From: a virus
Virus record (IMG/VR): IMGVR_UViG_3300042154_000164
Location: 1 to 23,101 of that record
Reading direction: 5' to 3' (one strand)
DNA: 23,101 nt
A program made the translations under genes and the position numbers. Shown in pieces: positions 1 through 7,557 of the stretch. Position 1 is the first letter of the stretch. Each line of letters opens with the position of its first letter. The notes under the pieces were generated by a model that saw only the letters and a program-made list of their open reading frames with translations, had not been told where the DNA came from and ran no database searches.

Positions 1-731
1 AGATTATCGACGAATACGGCCCCGACAGCGCTCAGGCTCACGTCGAGGTCTACGGAGCCTTCCCGAACGCATCGGATGACCAGTTCATACCGTCATCACT
101 GGTCATGGAGGCGCAGACACGCGCACCACAGAAGGACCAGACGGCACCGATAATCGTCGGCGTCGACCCGGCGCGGTTCGGGGCGGACGCCACGGTCATC
201 GCCATCCGGCAAGGACGCGACATCATCGGCATCCGTCGCTACCGCGGCGACGACACGATGGAGGTGGTCGGCAGAGTCATCGACATCATCGAGGAGTATC
301 GGCCCAGCCTAGTCGTGATCGACGAAGGCGGCCTAGGCGCGGGTGTCGTCGACCGGCTCAAGGAGCAACGATACAAGATCCGGGGCGTCAACTTCGGCAG
401 CAAGTCCTCCCGTCCGATCATGTTCGGGAACAAGCGGGCCGAGATGTGGCACGCCATGCGGGAGTGGTTGAAGACGGCCAGCATACCAAACGACCGATTC
501 CTAAAGAGCGACCTGACCGGGCCAATGATGAAGCCTGACAGTAAAGGGACTATATTCCTAGAGAGCAAGAAAGACATGAAAGCGCGAGGGCTGGCGAGCC
601 CCGACGCCGCCGACGCTATCGCCGTGACGTTCGCGTATCCGGTGGCGCACAGGGAGGCTAGACCAATGGACAACAGACCGCGCGTCAGTTATGGTGGCAA
701 CGCAGCCTCTTCAGGATGGATGGGACACTAA
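1..731 (+). CDS. Terminase large subunit, C-terminal part (left end cut by window)
   Basis: The reading frame is open from base 3 to the TAA at 729-731, so the window starts inside the gene; an internal ATG at 105 is not the true start. About 242 residues remain. The early [15 protein letters not shown] stretch is typical of the linker before the nuclease domain of large terminases. After it come the features of the RNase H-like nuclease: [13 protein letters not shown] (first acidic residue), VVIDEGG (second) and [14 protein letters not shown] (third, metal-binding). This domain cuts concatemeric DNA during head filling; the ATPase half lies upstream and is not seen. It is followed directly by portal-region genes, as in P22-like phages. 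The stop overlaps the next start as TAATG. Confidence 0.93.
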   Translation, partial: IIDEYGPDSAQAHVEVYGAFPNASDDQFIPSSLVMEAQTRAPQKDQTAPIIVGVDPARFGADATVIAIRQGRDIIGIRRYRGDDTMEVVGRVIDIIEEYRPSLVVIDEGGLGAGVVDRLKEQRYKIRGVNFGSKSSRPIMFGNKRAEMWHAMREWLKTASIPNDRFLKSDLTGPMMKPDSKGTIFLESKKDMKARGLASPDAADAIAVTFAYPVAHREARPMDNRPRVSYGGNAASSGWMGH

Positions 732-874
732 TGCCCCTAGTCAAATCAACCTCCAAGAACGCCTTTCGCAAAAATGTTGCGGCCGAAATCAAAGCGGGCA
801 AGCCGCCGAAACAGGCGGTCGCCATCGCCTACTCGACCAAGCGCGCGGCGGCCAAAAAGCCAAAGATGAAATAA
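731..874 (+). CDS. Small basic DUF6496-like protein (47 aa)
   Basis: A 47-codon frame starts at the ATG of the TAATG that ends the terminase gene and itself ends in a TAATG that starts the next gene. The product begins [16 protein letters not shown], continues with [20 protein letters not shown] and ends in a run of Lys and Ala. This pattern (start MPLVKS, central GKPxKQAxAIAYxxKR, basic tail) matches my memory of the DUF6496 family of tiny proteins, common in phages and bacterial genomes with no known role. A longer frame on another phase (691-1497) covers it, so a gene caller could easily miss it. The basic composition would suit nucleic-acid binding, but that is a guess. Confidence 0.75.
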   Translation: MPLVKSTSKNAFRKNVAAEIKAGKPPKQAVAIAYSTKRAAAKKPKMK

Positions 875-1497
875 TGCCGAACGCGCTCGCAGATCGGTTT
901 CGTGAGGTCTATAACGCCATGATACCCGCGCCTGCGCGGATCTATGGCGAGTTCATGATGGGATCTAACGCGCCGATCACTGAGCGCGACATGACGCCGG
1001 ACATGATGGCGGAGATACGCAGGCAGTTTGAAGACAAGCGGCAGCGCGACGAAGCTGAAGCCGCGCGGCTGCGCGGTCGGCTCGACATGACCCGCGAAGA
1101 GTATGCGAAATATCCTGAAGTAGACCCAATAGCGCAACAATCCGGGTATGAAGGAATGTTGCCATATGAAAAAGCGATGGAACTGTATCGTCAGCAGTTA
1201 TCGCAATATAAACCGGGGCGCACGGCGATCAGTAAGTATGACCCGAAACACACCAACGTAGACACGGCAATGCCGCAGCCCTACGATCCGGGCTATCAGG
1301 TCGCCACGACGCTGGGCCGCTATAACGTGGTGCAAACGCCGCAAGGGCCGGTCGCGCTAGACACGTATAATTTCGACAATTTTCAGGGAAATGGGTTACT
1401 ATCGACACCGGGCCTAGTTGGCAGATTAAACGTGCTGGCTAATATGGTGCGTCCCGGCGCGTCGCGCCCTGTCAGGATCAATCTAAATGGCAAGTGA
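874..1497 (+). CDS. Unrecognised phage protein between terminase and portal (207 aa)
   Basis: The frame is open upstream to 691, but the ATG at 874 is preferred because it overlaps the preceding stop (TAATG) and the product then starts cleanly as [16 protein letters not shown]. The first half is helical and charged (residues about 40-75 rich in Arg, Glu and Lys). The second half has conserved-looking TLGRYNVVQTPQGPVALDTY, a style I associate with phage proteins of unknown role encoded near terminase and portal genes. No catalytic motif, signal peptide or membrane segment is visible. It overlaps the portal start by 11 bases, so it is probably made together with the portal. Function unknown. 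Confidence 0.75.
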   Translation: MPNALADRFREVYNAMIPAPARIYGEFMMGSNAPITERDMTPDMMAEIRRQFEDKRQRDEAEAARLRGRLDMTREEYAKYPEVDPIAQQSGYEGMLPYEKAMELYRQQLSQYKPGRTAISKYDPKHTNVDTAMPQPYDPGYQVATTLGRYNVVQTPQGPVALDTYNFDNFQGNGLLSTPGLVGRLNVLANMVRPGASRPVRINLNGK

Positions 1498-3604
1498 TGA
1501 CGTAATCGCCGCTGGCAAAGTCTCCGACAATCCAGACGATGATCGTCTGGCCACAATGCGTCACCGTTTCACGGTAGCGATGGCGGCTTACAGCGACAGC
1601 CGCGAAGACGAGCTAGACGACCTGCGCTTCATGGCCGGCTCGCCGGACAACGCGTGGCAGTGGCCGGCGGACGTGCTGGCGACACGCGGCGCGGTGCAGG
1701 GCCAGACGATCAACGCACGCCCGTGCCTGACGATCAACAAGCTGCCGCAGCATGTGCGTCTCGTGACAAACGAACAGCGCCAGAACCGCCCGACTGCGCG
1801 CGTCATCCCGGCCGACGACAACGCCGACCCAGAGGTCGCGGAAATCTTCGACGGCATCGTGCGGCACATCGAATATATGTCCGACGCCGACGTTGCCTAT
1901 GACACGGCCTGCGATAATCAGGTCACATACGGCGAAGGCTATATCCGCGTCTTGACGGAATACACGAACGAAAATTCGTTCGAGCAGGACATTCGCATCG
2001 GCCGCGTGCGTAGCAGCTTTAGCGTCTACATGGACCCGATGATTCAAGATCCGTGCGGTCAGGACGCGCGCTATTGCTTTATTACGGAAGACATTCCGAA
2101 GGCTGAATACGAAGCGATGTACCCCGACGCGACGCCTGTGACCGGCATGATGTCGCAGGGCGTGGGCGACCAGACGCTGAGCATGTGGGTCAGCCAGGAA
2201 ACGGTGCGCATCGCTGAGTATTTTTACATCGACAGCAAGCGCGAAACGCTCAACCTTTACCCCGACAATGTGACGGCGTTCTCTGGCACGCCGGAGGACA
2301 AACGCCTCAAAGCGGCCTATGGCAAGCCGATCAAGTCGCGTGAGAGCGAGCGCCGCCGCGTCATGTGGATCAAGACCAACGGTTACGAAGTGCTTGAGGA
2401 ACGCGAGTGGGCGGGCAAATACATTCCCGTCGTGCGCGTCATCGGCAACGAGTTCGAGGTCGACGGACAGATTTACATAAGTGGACTTGTGCGCAACGCA
2501 AAGGACGCGCAGCGCATGTATAACTATTGGGTCAGCCAAGAAGCGGAAATGCTCGCGCTGGCCCCGAAAGCGCCTTTCATTGGCTATGGCGGCCAGTTCG
2601 AAGGCTACGAAATGCAGTGGAAAACGGCCAATACGAACAACTGGCCGTATCTTGAGGTCAACCCGGACGTTAGCGATGGTGCTGGAAACCCTCTTCCCCT
2701 TCCTGAGCGCGCGCAGCCGCCTCTGGCCCAGACGGGACTCATTCAAGCTAAAATGGGGGCAGGGGAAGATATTAAATCGACCACGGGCCAGTACGATAGT
2801 AGCATTGGGGCGACTTCCAATGAACGGACGGGTCGTGCGATCCTCGCTCGGGAGCGGCAAGGCGACACGTCTACTTATCATTATGTCGACAACCTTGCGC
2901 GGGCGATAAAATACGTTGCGCGCCAGTTGGTCGATCTGATTCCGAAGATTTACGACACGCAGCGCGTCGCCCGCATCATCAACGTCGAGGGCGAAGTGCA
3001 GATGGCGCGCATCAATCCGGCCCAGCCGGAGGCGGTGCGAAGAATCGTCGACGAGCAGGGTATTGAGATCATGAAGATCTACAACCCGAATGTCGGCACC
3101 TATGACGTGCATGTGTCGTCTGGCCCCAGCTACATGACCCGCAAGCAGGAGGCGATGGACACGATGGGCCAGATCCTGCAAACGAACCCCGCGCTGTGGG
3201 GCGTTGCGGGCGACCTGTTCGTCAAGAACATGGATTGGCCAGGCGCGGAGACGATGGCCAAGCGGTTCGAAAAGATGCTCGACCCGAAAGTCCTCGAAAA
3301 CACCGACGATTCGCCGGAAGCGCAGATCATGCGCCAGCAGATCATGCAGATGGCGCAGGCGATGGAAGAAACCAAAGCACAGGTGCAGCAGGTTCTTCAG
3401 TCGTATGAGATGCAGAAACTCAAGATCGACGAGCAGAACGCGCAGATCAAGGCTTATGACGCCGAAACGAAGCGTCTTTCGGCCATGCAAAGCGGCCTGA
3501 CGCCGGAACAAATTCAGGATATAGTGCAGGGCACGATAGCAGCCGCGCTAGACACGGGCGATATTGTGCCGGGTGTTGCGCCAATGCAGGGGATGGGTCA
3601 ATGA
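1487..3604 (+). CDS. Portal protein, P22 gp1-like (705 aa)
   Basis: This protein forms the dodecameric ring at one vertex of the head, through which DNA enters and leaves and to which the tail attaches. The length (705) is close to P22 gp1. Typical P22-portal-like features are the N-terminal helical segment with WPADV and the RPCLTINKLPQHVR stretch (about residues 78-91), followed by NEQRQNRPTARVIPAD, and the YGEGYIRVLTEY segment near residue 150. Residues about 610-670 are a Gln/Lys/Glu-rich coiled coil, expected for the helical barrel. The start at 1487 has an AGGA about 9 bases upstream (1474-1477). It overlaps the previous gene by 11 bases and the next by four (ATGA). Confidence 0.92.
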   Translation: MASDDVIAAGKVSDNPDDDRLATMRHRFTVAMAAYSDSREDELDDLRFMAGSPDNAWQWPADVLATRGAVQGQTINARPCLTINKLPQHVRLVTNEQRQNRPTARVIPADDNADPEVAEIFDGIVRHIEYMSDADVAYDTACDNQVTYGEGYIRVLTEYTNENSFEQDIRIGRVRSSFSVYMDPMIQDPCGQDARYCFITEDIPKAEYEAMYPDATPVTGMMSQGVGDQTLSMWVSQETVRIAEYFYIDSKRETLNLYPDNVTAFSGTPEDKRLKAAYGKPIKSRESERRRVMWIKTNGYEVLEEREWAGKYIPVVRVIGNEFEVDGQIYISGLVRNAKDAQRMYNYWVSQEAEMLALAPKAPFIGYGGQFEGYEMQWKTANTNNWPYLEVNPDVSDGAGNPLPLPERAQPPLAQTGLIQAKMGAGEDIKSTTGQYDSSIGATSNERTGRAILARERQGDTSTYHYVDNLARAIKYVARQLVDLIPKIYDTQRVARIINVEGEVQMARINPAQPEAVRRIVDEQGIEIMKIYNPNVGTYDVHVSSGPSYMTRKQEAMDTMGQILQTNPALWGVAGDLFVKNMDWPGAETMAKRFEKMLDPKVLENTDDSPEAQIMRQQIMQMAQAMEETKAQVQQVLQSYEMQKLKIDEQNAQIKAYDAETKRLSAMQSGLTPEQIQDIVQGTIAAALDTGDIVPGVAPMQGMGQ

Positions 3605-3954
3605 GTTGCGCGGATCTGATCGGGCATTTGTTCTTGGCGCGCGATGTGACCCATTCGGTGCATCTAAACACGCGGTCTTTTGCTAAACACAAGGCTCTGG
3701 GTAAGTTTTACCCGGCCGTGATCGACCTAGCGGACACGCTGGCGGAAGCCTATCAGGGTCGATACGGTCTAATCGGGCCGATTACGCTGCATTCGGCCGA
3801 AAAAACCAACAATGTCGTCGAATTCTTGGAAGATTCGCTGAAAAAAGTGCAAAAAGAGCGCGAAGAATACGACGATACAGCGCTTCAGAACATTATTGAC
3901 GAGATTGAGGGTCTTTATCTCTCGACGCTCTATAAACTCAAATTTTTGGCTTAA
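3601..3954 (+). CDS. Small helical phage protein, DUF5856-like (117 aa)
   Basis: It starts in an ATGA overlap with the portal stop. The product looks all-helical: HLFLARDVTHSVHLNTRSFAKHKALG, split by VIDLADTLAEAYQGRYG, then a charged helix (SLKKVQKEREEYDD) and an IIDEIEGLYLSTLYKLKFL end. The pattern of a His-rich first helix and LAEAYQGRYG resembles a small phage family that I recall as DUF5856; its layout is reminiscent of a Dps/ferritin-like four-helix bundle. I cannot show any metal site from sequence alone. Translational coupling to the portal suggests a structural or assembly role, but function is unknown. Confidence 0.75.
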   Translation: MSCADLIGHLFLARDVTHSVHLNTRSFAKHKALGKFYPAVIDLADTLAEAYQGRYGLIGPITLHSAEKTNNVVEFLEDSLKKVQKEREEYDDTALQNIIDEIEGLYLSTLYKLKFLA

Positions 3955-3957
3955 TTC

Positions 3958-4374
3958 ATGCCCATAGCGACCTATACCAAGTATCCGGCCGCCATTGAAC
4001 CGTTGATGGAGAACATCAATTCGGGCACGGACGCGTGGTATATAGCGCTCGCGGCGACTGTAAACTCCGCTGATACGACGTTCGTGCCCGGCACGACCGA
4101 TTTGCCTACGGCTAACGGCTACACGGCTGGCGGCAATCCGGCGACTACGGCATCAGCGACCCAGACAGGCGGCGTCTATAAACTTCTGCTTAATAGCCCG
4201 TCTGGTTGGCTGGCGACGGGCAGCGGATTTACGTTTCGCTACGCAATTTTATGGGATTCGACGACTAGCACGCCAGTCGCTTATTGGGACTATGGCGCTA
4301 GTCAGCTTGTGTCCGCAGGAGAAACTATCTCAGTCGTGCTAGATTCGGTCAACGGCACCTTCCAGGCGACGTGA
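3958..4374 (+). CDS. Beta-rich phage structural protein of a widespread unnamed family (138 aa)
   Basis: It begins three bases after the previous stop. The product opens MPIATYTKYPAAIEPLMENI and ends with a FRYAILWDS motif followed by YWDYGASQLVSAGETISVVLD. The pattern of FRYA(I/V)L(W/Y), then WDYG(A/S)S and an L/V-x-x-GET segment is one I recognise from many phage genomes, where the protein is small, Thr/Gly-rich and sits among tail or head genes. No enzyme motif, signal peptide or membrane helix is visible. I infer a virion component; its exact place is unknown. Confidence 0.75.
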   Translation: MPIATYTKYPAAIEPLMENINSGTDAWYIALAATVNSADTTFVPGTTDLPTANGYTAGGNPATTASATQTGGVYKLLLNSPSGWLATGSGFTFRYAILWDSTTSTPVAYWDYGASQLVSAGETISVVLDSVNGTFQAT

Positions 4375-4378
4375 TGAT

Positions 4379-4960
4379 ATGTTCTATGTATCCCTCCTGC
4401 TCACGGAGGACGGCGACCTACTAGTTACTGAATCCGGCGAAGGCATTATCGCTTGGGTTGATGACGGCGCGTATCTTCTGGCCGAAAACGGCGATTTCCT
4501 GATTACGGAAAATGGCGAGAAGATCTGGGCGGTTTTAGACTACAATTCGCGGCTTTTGGCGGAAGACGGCTGGCCGCTGATAACTGAAGACGGCATTTAT
4601 ATCGTCGCCACGATCAATTATCAGCTTTCGGGCTGCGGCGGCAATTATCTGGTGGTGGGCTATCCTGCCGATCTTATCCGGGGGCGGATAGTTAACGCAG
4701 GCTATGGCTCTTACATCGTCACCGGCTCGTCGGCTACGTTCCTGTCAGGACGGTTGTTCAACGTCGGGACCGGCAGTTATACAATCACCGGGCAAAGCGT
4801 AAATATCTCTTTTGACAAGGTTTTATACCCGTTAAAAGGAGACTATTCAATCACCGGCAACAATGCTACAATCATATATACGCCTACCCCGCCTGTGCCT
4901 GCGGCTGATAATGTCCTCGACATAAGGCTGCGGTCACTTACGGAACGAAGGAGAACTTAG
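4379..4960 (+). CDS. Repeat-built structural protein: three 26-aa and four 22-aa repeats (193 aa)
   Basis: The whole protein is made of two repeat series. Residues 7-23, 33-49 and 59-75 repeat LL(T/A)E(D/N)G..L(V/I)TE(S/N/D)G with an exact 26-residue step. Residues from 88 on repeat G(N/S/D)Y.(V/I)(V/T)G, with the Tyr at 90, 112, 134 and 156, an exact 22-residue step. A Pro-rich hinge (about 168-175) leads to a basic tail ending LTERRRT. Such short regular beta repeats suggest a beta-solenoid or stacked hairpins. The G.Y.(I/V)TG motif occurs in other phage structural proteins I know of, without a function. The ATG at 4379 is four bases after the previous stop. Virion part or adhesin-like decoration is an inference. 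Confidence 0.75.
   Translation: MFYVSLLLTEDGDLLVTESGEGIIAWVDDGAYLLAENGDFLITENGEKIWAVLDYNSRLLAEDGWPLITEDGIYIVATINYQLSGCGGNYLVVGYPADLIRGRIVNAGYGSYIVTGSSATFLSGRLFNVGTGSYTITGQSVNISFDKVLYPLKGDYSITGNNATIIYTPTPPVPAADNVLDIRLRSLTERRRT
4397..4603 (+). repeat. Three in-frame 78-bp (26-residue) repeats
   Basis: The encoded motifs LLTEDGDLLVTESG, LLAENGDFLITENG and LLAEDGWPLITEDG begin at residues 7, 33 and 59 of the 4379-4960 product, exactly 26 residues apart. The DNA copies have diverged at synonymous sites, so the repeat is old and kept at the protein level. Confidence 0.85.
4640..4885 (+). repeat. Four in-frame 66-bp (22-residue) repeats
   Basis: Within the same product, GGNYLVVG, YGSYIVTG, TGSYTITG and KGDYSITG place their Tyr at residues 90, 112, 134 and 156, a constant step of 22. 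The last copy is truncated by the Pro-rich hinge. Confidence 0.82.
4948..4953 (+). promoter_or_regulatory. Ribosome binding site AAGGAG fixing a GTG start
   Basis: A perfect AAGGAG lies 8 bases before the GTG at 4962 and inside the end of the previous gene. It decides in favour of the GTG start for the 4962-5270 gene. Confidence 0.7.
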
Positions 4961-4961
4961 C

Positions 4962-5270
4962 GTGGCGACGAATGTTAAGGCGATTACCTCTTGCTTGGGG
5001 TATCAGCAAATCACGTCTTTGAGTTCGGCCACGGGTCTGACCGTCCCGACGATTGACCCCTCGACGGGCCTCACGGTGAGGGCCAATTTTGCGTTGATTA
5101 TCCCTGAAGGTCAGGCGGTTCGCTGGCGCGATGACGGCACGAGCCCGTCGTCTGCGGTCGGTATGCCGCTTGCGGTCGGCGTGACGCTTCAGTATGACGG
5201 TGATCTGTCCAGAATTAAGTTTGTCGAGCAGGTTGGCGGCGCTAAACTTAACATCAGCTATTACGTCTGA
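4962..5270 (+). CDS. Small phage structural protein with RDDGTxPSxxVGMPL motif (102 aa)
   Basis: The start is GTG with a strong AAGGAG 8 bases upstream. The product is a compact beta-type protein with VRWRDDGTSPSSAVGMPLA (about residues 53-71) followed by YDGDLSRIKFVEQ and an ending AKLNISYYV. This ordered set (RDDGT, GMPL, F/Y-x-GDLS-x-I, AKLNxSYY) recurs in many phage genomes as a small structural protein of unknown role. There is no signal peptide or membrane segment. It sits in a run of small virion-type genes between portal and fibres. Function unknown; a virion or assembly role is inferred. Confidence 0.78.
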   Translation: MATNVKAITSCLGYQQITSLSSATGLTVPTIDPSTGLTVRANFALIIPEGQAVRWRDDGTSPSSAVGMPLAVGVTLQYDGDLSRIKFVEQVGGAKLNISYYV

Positions 5271-5277
5271 GGCTGTT

Positions 5278-5763
5278 ATGAATATCTCAAACGATGGAAC
5301 GGCCAATATAGACCCCGTGCAATACGTTACTAAGCAGTTCCCGCAGGAATTTGCTCAGTATATCGCAGTGCGCGACGAACTGGCCCGACGCCAAGGCGCA
5401 ATGTCGGCGGTCGAAGACTCGCTGAAAGACCGCGCAAAAGCCAAGGATGAACTGGCGAAGGCGGAAGCTGAAGCCGCTGCGATGGTCAACGACGCGCAGG
5501 AAACCAACGCTAAATCTAAGGCGCTGAAGGCGGAATTAGACGCCCGCGACAAGGATCTGGCGAAGCGCATCAAAGAGTTTGAGAAGGTGATGAAAGCCCG
5601 CGAGGACGCGGCTGCGGCGGCTGAAAAGGCCGTAGCTGACCGTGAGGCTGACATTGCTAACCGTGAAGCTAAGATCGTCGCTGACAAATCGCAGTTGGAA
5701 TCTGACCGCGCGGCGCTTGATTCGCGCATCAAGGCGTTCCAAGATCGCGTCGCTTCTTTCTAA
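5278..5763 (+). CDS. Long coiled-coil protein (161 aa)
   Basis: The frame is open from 5194, but the ATG at 5278 is chosen because it lies just after the previous stop and gives a clean start, MNISNDGTANIDPVQYVTKQ; the earlier start would bury 77 bases in the neighbour. After a short N-terminal region (about 40 residues), the rest is one highly charged Ala/Lys/Glu/Asp helix (DELAKAEAEAAAM, DARDKDLAKRIKEFEKVMKA, EKAVADREADIANREAKI), i.e. a probable long coiled coil. It may be a trimeric stalk or an assembly rod; no family is recognised. It lies just before the fibre genes, which fits a stalk or scaffold for fibres, but that is inference. Confidence 0.8.
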   Translation: MNISNDGTANIDPVQYVTKQFPQEFAQYIAVRDELARRQGAMSAVEDSLKDRAKAKDELAKAEAEAAAMVNDAQETNAKSKALKAELDARDKDLAKRIKEFEKVMKAREDAAAAAEKAVADREADIANREAKIVADKSQLESDRAALDSRIKAFQDRVASF

Positions 5764-5774
5764 GGGCAGGGTAG

Positions 5775-6413
5775 ATGGCTGACGTAAAAATATCCCAACT
5801 TCCGGTAGCCACTACTCCGGTAACTGGCACGGAAGTTCTGCCGATTGTGCAGTCGGCCACAACCAAGCAGGTTTCTATCGCTAATCTGACTGCTGGCCGC
5901 GCTATCTCGGCTGACAGTCTGACGTTGACCAATCCTCTGACGCCTGCCAACGGCGGCACGGGCACTGCTACGACATTCACGTCTGGTTCGGTCGTCTTTG
6001 CTGGCACGCTTGGCGTTTATAATCAGCGCAACGCCAACTTTTTCTGGGACAACACGAATTATCGCCTTGGCATCGGCACCACGTCGCCAGGCGTCTCGCT
6101 GGCCGTTGGCGGCACGGACGCCATCAAAGTGCCGGTCGGCACGACGGCGGAACGTCCTACCGGCGCGACGGGCTACATTCGTTTCAACAGCACGAACGTC
6201 ACGTTCGAAGGCTATAACGGCACGTCATGGACTTCCGTGGGCGGCGGCGCAACAGGCGGCGGTTCTGACCAGATTTTCTATTTGAACGGCCAGACTGTGA
6301 ACAATGACTACACAGTCGCCTCGACTCTTAACGCCGGCACGTTCGGCCCTATCACTATTGCTGCCGGTAAGACCGTGACGGTCGACACGGGCGCGACTTG
6401 GTCAATAGTCTGA
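5775..6413 (+). CDS. Tail fibre / receptor-binding protein 1 (212 aa)
   Basis: The product opens KISQLPVATTPVTGTEVLPIVQ, a typical phage fibre N-terminal attachment segment, followed by NGGTGTATTF, LGIGTTSPGVSLAVGG, and the module TTAERPTGATGYIRFN...EGYNGTSWTSV (about residues 120-155) found in many fibres. It ends with GKTVTVDTGATWSIV, a usual fibre terminus, so it looks complete rather than split by the following endonuclease gene. Low-complexity Thr/Gly/Ala-rich composition is normal for trimeric fibres. Its TGA overlaps the next ATG (TGATG). It should lie outside the particle and contact the host or other fibres. Confidence 0.8.
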   Translation: MADVKISQLPVATTPVTGTEVLPIVQSATTKQVSIANLTAGRAISADSLTLTNPLTPANGGTGTATTFTSGSVVFAGTLGVYNQRNANFFWDNTNYRLGIGTTSPGVSLAVGGTDAIKVPVGTTAERPTGATGYIRFNSTNVTFEGYNGTSWTSVGGGATGGGSDQIFYLNGQTVNNDYTVASTLNAGTFGPITIAAGKTVTVDTGATWSIV

Positions 6414-6958
6414 TGGAAAAACAACTCGCAACTTTTCCTGATTACTACGTTCATTCAGACGGCTATGTAATAAGCCGCAAGAACGGTAAAAGCCGCGTTA
6501 TGAAAGGCGGCTCTACAGGTCATGGGTATCCTCAGGTAACTTTGCGGCACAACGGAAAACAAGTTCAACGATTGATTCATCGTCTTATCGCAGAGTATTT
6601 TTGCTTTCGTCCTGACGGCGCAGATCAAGTTAATCATGTAGACGGCGATAAAGCTAATAATTCCGCTGATAATCTTGAATGGGTTACGGCGAAAGAAAAT
6701 ATGGCTCACTCCGTAAAAACCGGTTTATGGACCAGCCCCACAAAAGAACACTATTGTCGAATGCGAAAAAATGCCGCCCGCAAATTGGCATTGTTTACTC
6801 TTGACGAAGGCAGTGACATTATAGAGATGAAAGATGCTCTCGGACTGTCATGCCTCGAAATGGCGAAACTTATCGGGTGCAGCAAGTCATCTATACAACG
6901 ATTGGCTAACGGCGCTATGACCCACTTTAAAGATGGGACAATTATACAATGCCTTTAA
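6413..6958 (+). CDS. Free-standing HNH homing-type endonuclease (NUMOD4 + HNH + HTH, 181 aa)
   Basis: Start at 6413 (TGATG overlap) is preferred to an in-frame TTG at 6398 inside the fibre gene. Residues about 8-47 look like a NUMOD4 DNA-binding segment (FPDYYVHSDGYVISRKNGK). The HNH_3-type core follows: IHRLIAEYF with His56, VNHVDGDKANN with Asn74-His75 and Asn82, then NLEWVT. Residues about 144-166 (LSCLEMAKLIGCSKSSIQRL) form a helix-turn-helix for site recognition. The gene is visibly more AT-rich than the early fibre genes around it, a sign of separate origin. It overlaps both neighbours and leaves them intact, so it acts as an intronless mobile gene. It is expected to nick or cut related phage DNA that lacks it. 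Confidence 0.88.
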   Translation: MEKQLATFPDYYVHSDGYVISRKNGKSRVMKGGSTGHGYPQVTLRHNGKQVQRLIHRLIAEYFCFRPDGADQVNHVDGDKANNSADNLEWVTAKENMAHSVKTGLWTSPTKEHYCRMRKNAARKLALFTLDEGSDIIEMKDALGLSCLEMAKLIGCSKSSIQRLANGAMTHFKDGTIIQCL

Positions 6959-7557
6959 CGCTTAAACCGGCTACCGGCTCTGGCCAGATGACGCTTATTA
7001 GCGTCGCTGGCACGACGACTAACGACACGCTGACGCTTCCGGCCAAAACCGGCAACATCATTACGTCTGCGGATACGGGAACAGTCACGCAGACGATGCT
7101 ATCGACGAATGTTGCGGGTAACGGACCGGGATTTTTAGCTCATAGAAACGGATCAAATCAGACTGGCATATCAAGCTCTACTGCAACAAAAGTTCAGTTA
7201 AACAATGTATCAACATATCCAGGATATAATAATGGAAGCGGGTTTGATACATCCACGAATAGATTTACGCCTCCGGTTAATGGTTATTATCATATAGTGG
7301 GTTCTGTCAGTTTGGGTGGAACAAATCTTACTTATGGTGTCTCGTTATTGTATAGAAATAACGCGCTGCTGGTCTTTGGGTCATACTCATCGGCATCGGC
7401 AGCTTTCTATGGGTCATTAGCTTCTACCATCGTATATCTAACAACATCAGATTATATTGAACTTTTTGCAAGCGGTACTACTACATCAGGAACCGTAACT
7501 GTCTTTGGTAGCTCCGTAGAAACATATCTTTCAGCCACTTTGGTGAGGGCTGCATAA
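6949..7557 (+). CDS. Tail fibre 2 with C1q-like C-terminal domain (202 aa)
   Basis: The N-terminal part (MPLTLKPATGSGQMTLISVAG, then TLPAKTGNIITSADTGTVTQ) is a standard fibre attachment region. From about residue 60 comes a C1q/TNF-like beta jelly-roll: FDTSTNRFTPPVNGYYHIVG is the hallmark segment, and the end is ATLVRAA. Such domains trimerise and often form fibre tips that bind receptors. The base composition changes inside the gene: the first ~170 bases resemble the GC-richer fibre genes while the C1q part is AT-rich, suggesting domain exchange. It overlaps the HNH gene by 10 bases and its stop overlaps the small accessory gene (TAATG). Confidence 0.82.
   Translation: MPLTLKPATGSGQMTLISVAGTTTNDTLTLPAKTGNIITSADTGTVTQTMLSTNVAGNGPGFLAHRNGSNQTGISSSTATKVQLNNVSTYPGYNNGSGFDTSTNRFTPPVNGYYHIVGSVSLGGTNLTYGVSLLYRNNALLVFGSYSSASAAFYGSLASTIVYLTTSDYIELFASGTTTSGTVTVFGSSVETYLSATLVRAA

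Noticed and set aside
691-873. Upstream extension of the 874-1497 gene to a start at 691
   Set aside because: The extension is Gln/Cys/Gly-rich, overlaps both the terminase end and the well-formed 47-codon gene, and lacks any support beyond being open.
1613-3511. A 632-codon open frame on the minus strand opposite the portal gene
   Set aside because: It is Arg/His/Val-rich without any family likeness and mirrors the codon pattern of the portal. Long antisense frames are common opposite GC-rich genes.
5194-5277. Start of the coiled-coil gene at 5194
   Set aside because: The extra 28 residues lie inside the previous gene; ATG 5278 follows that gene's stop directly.
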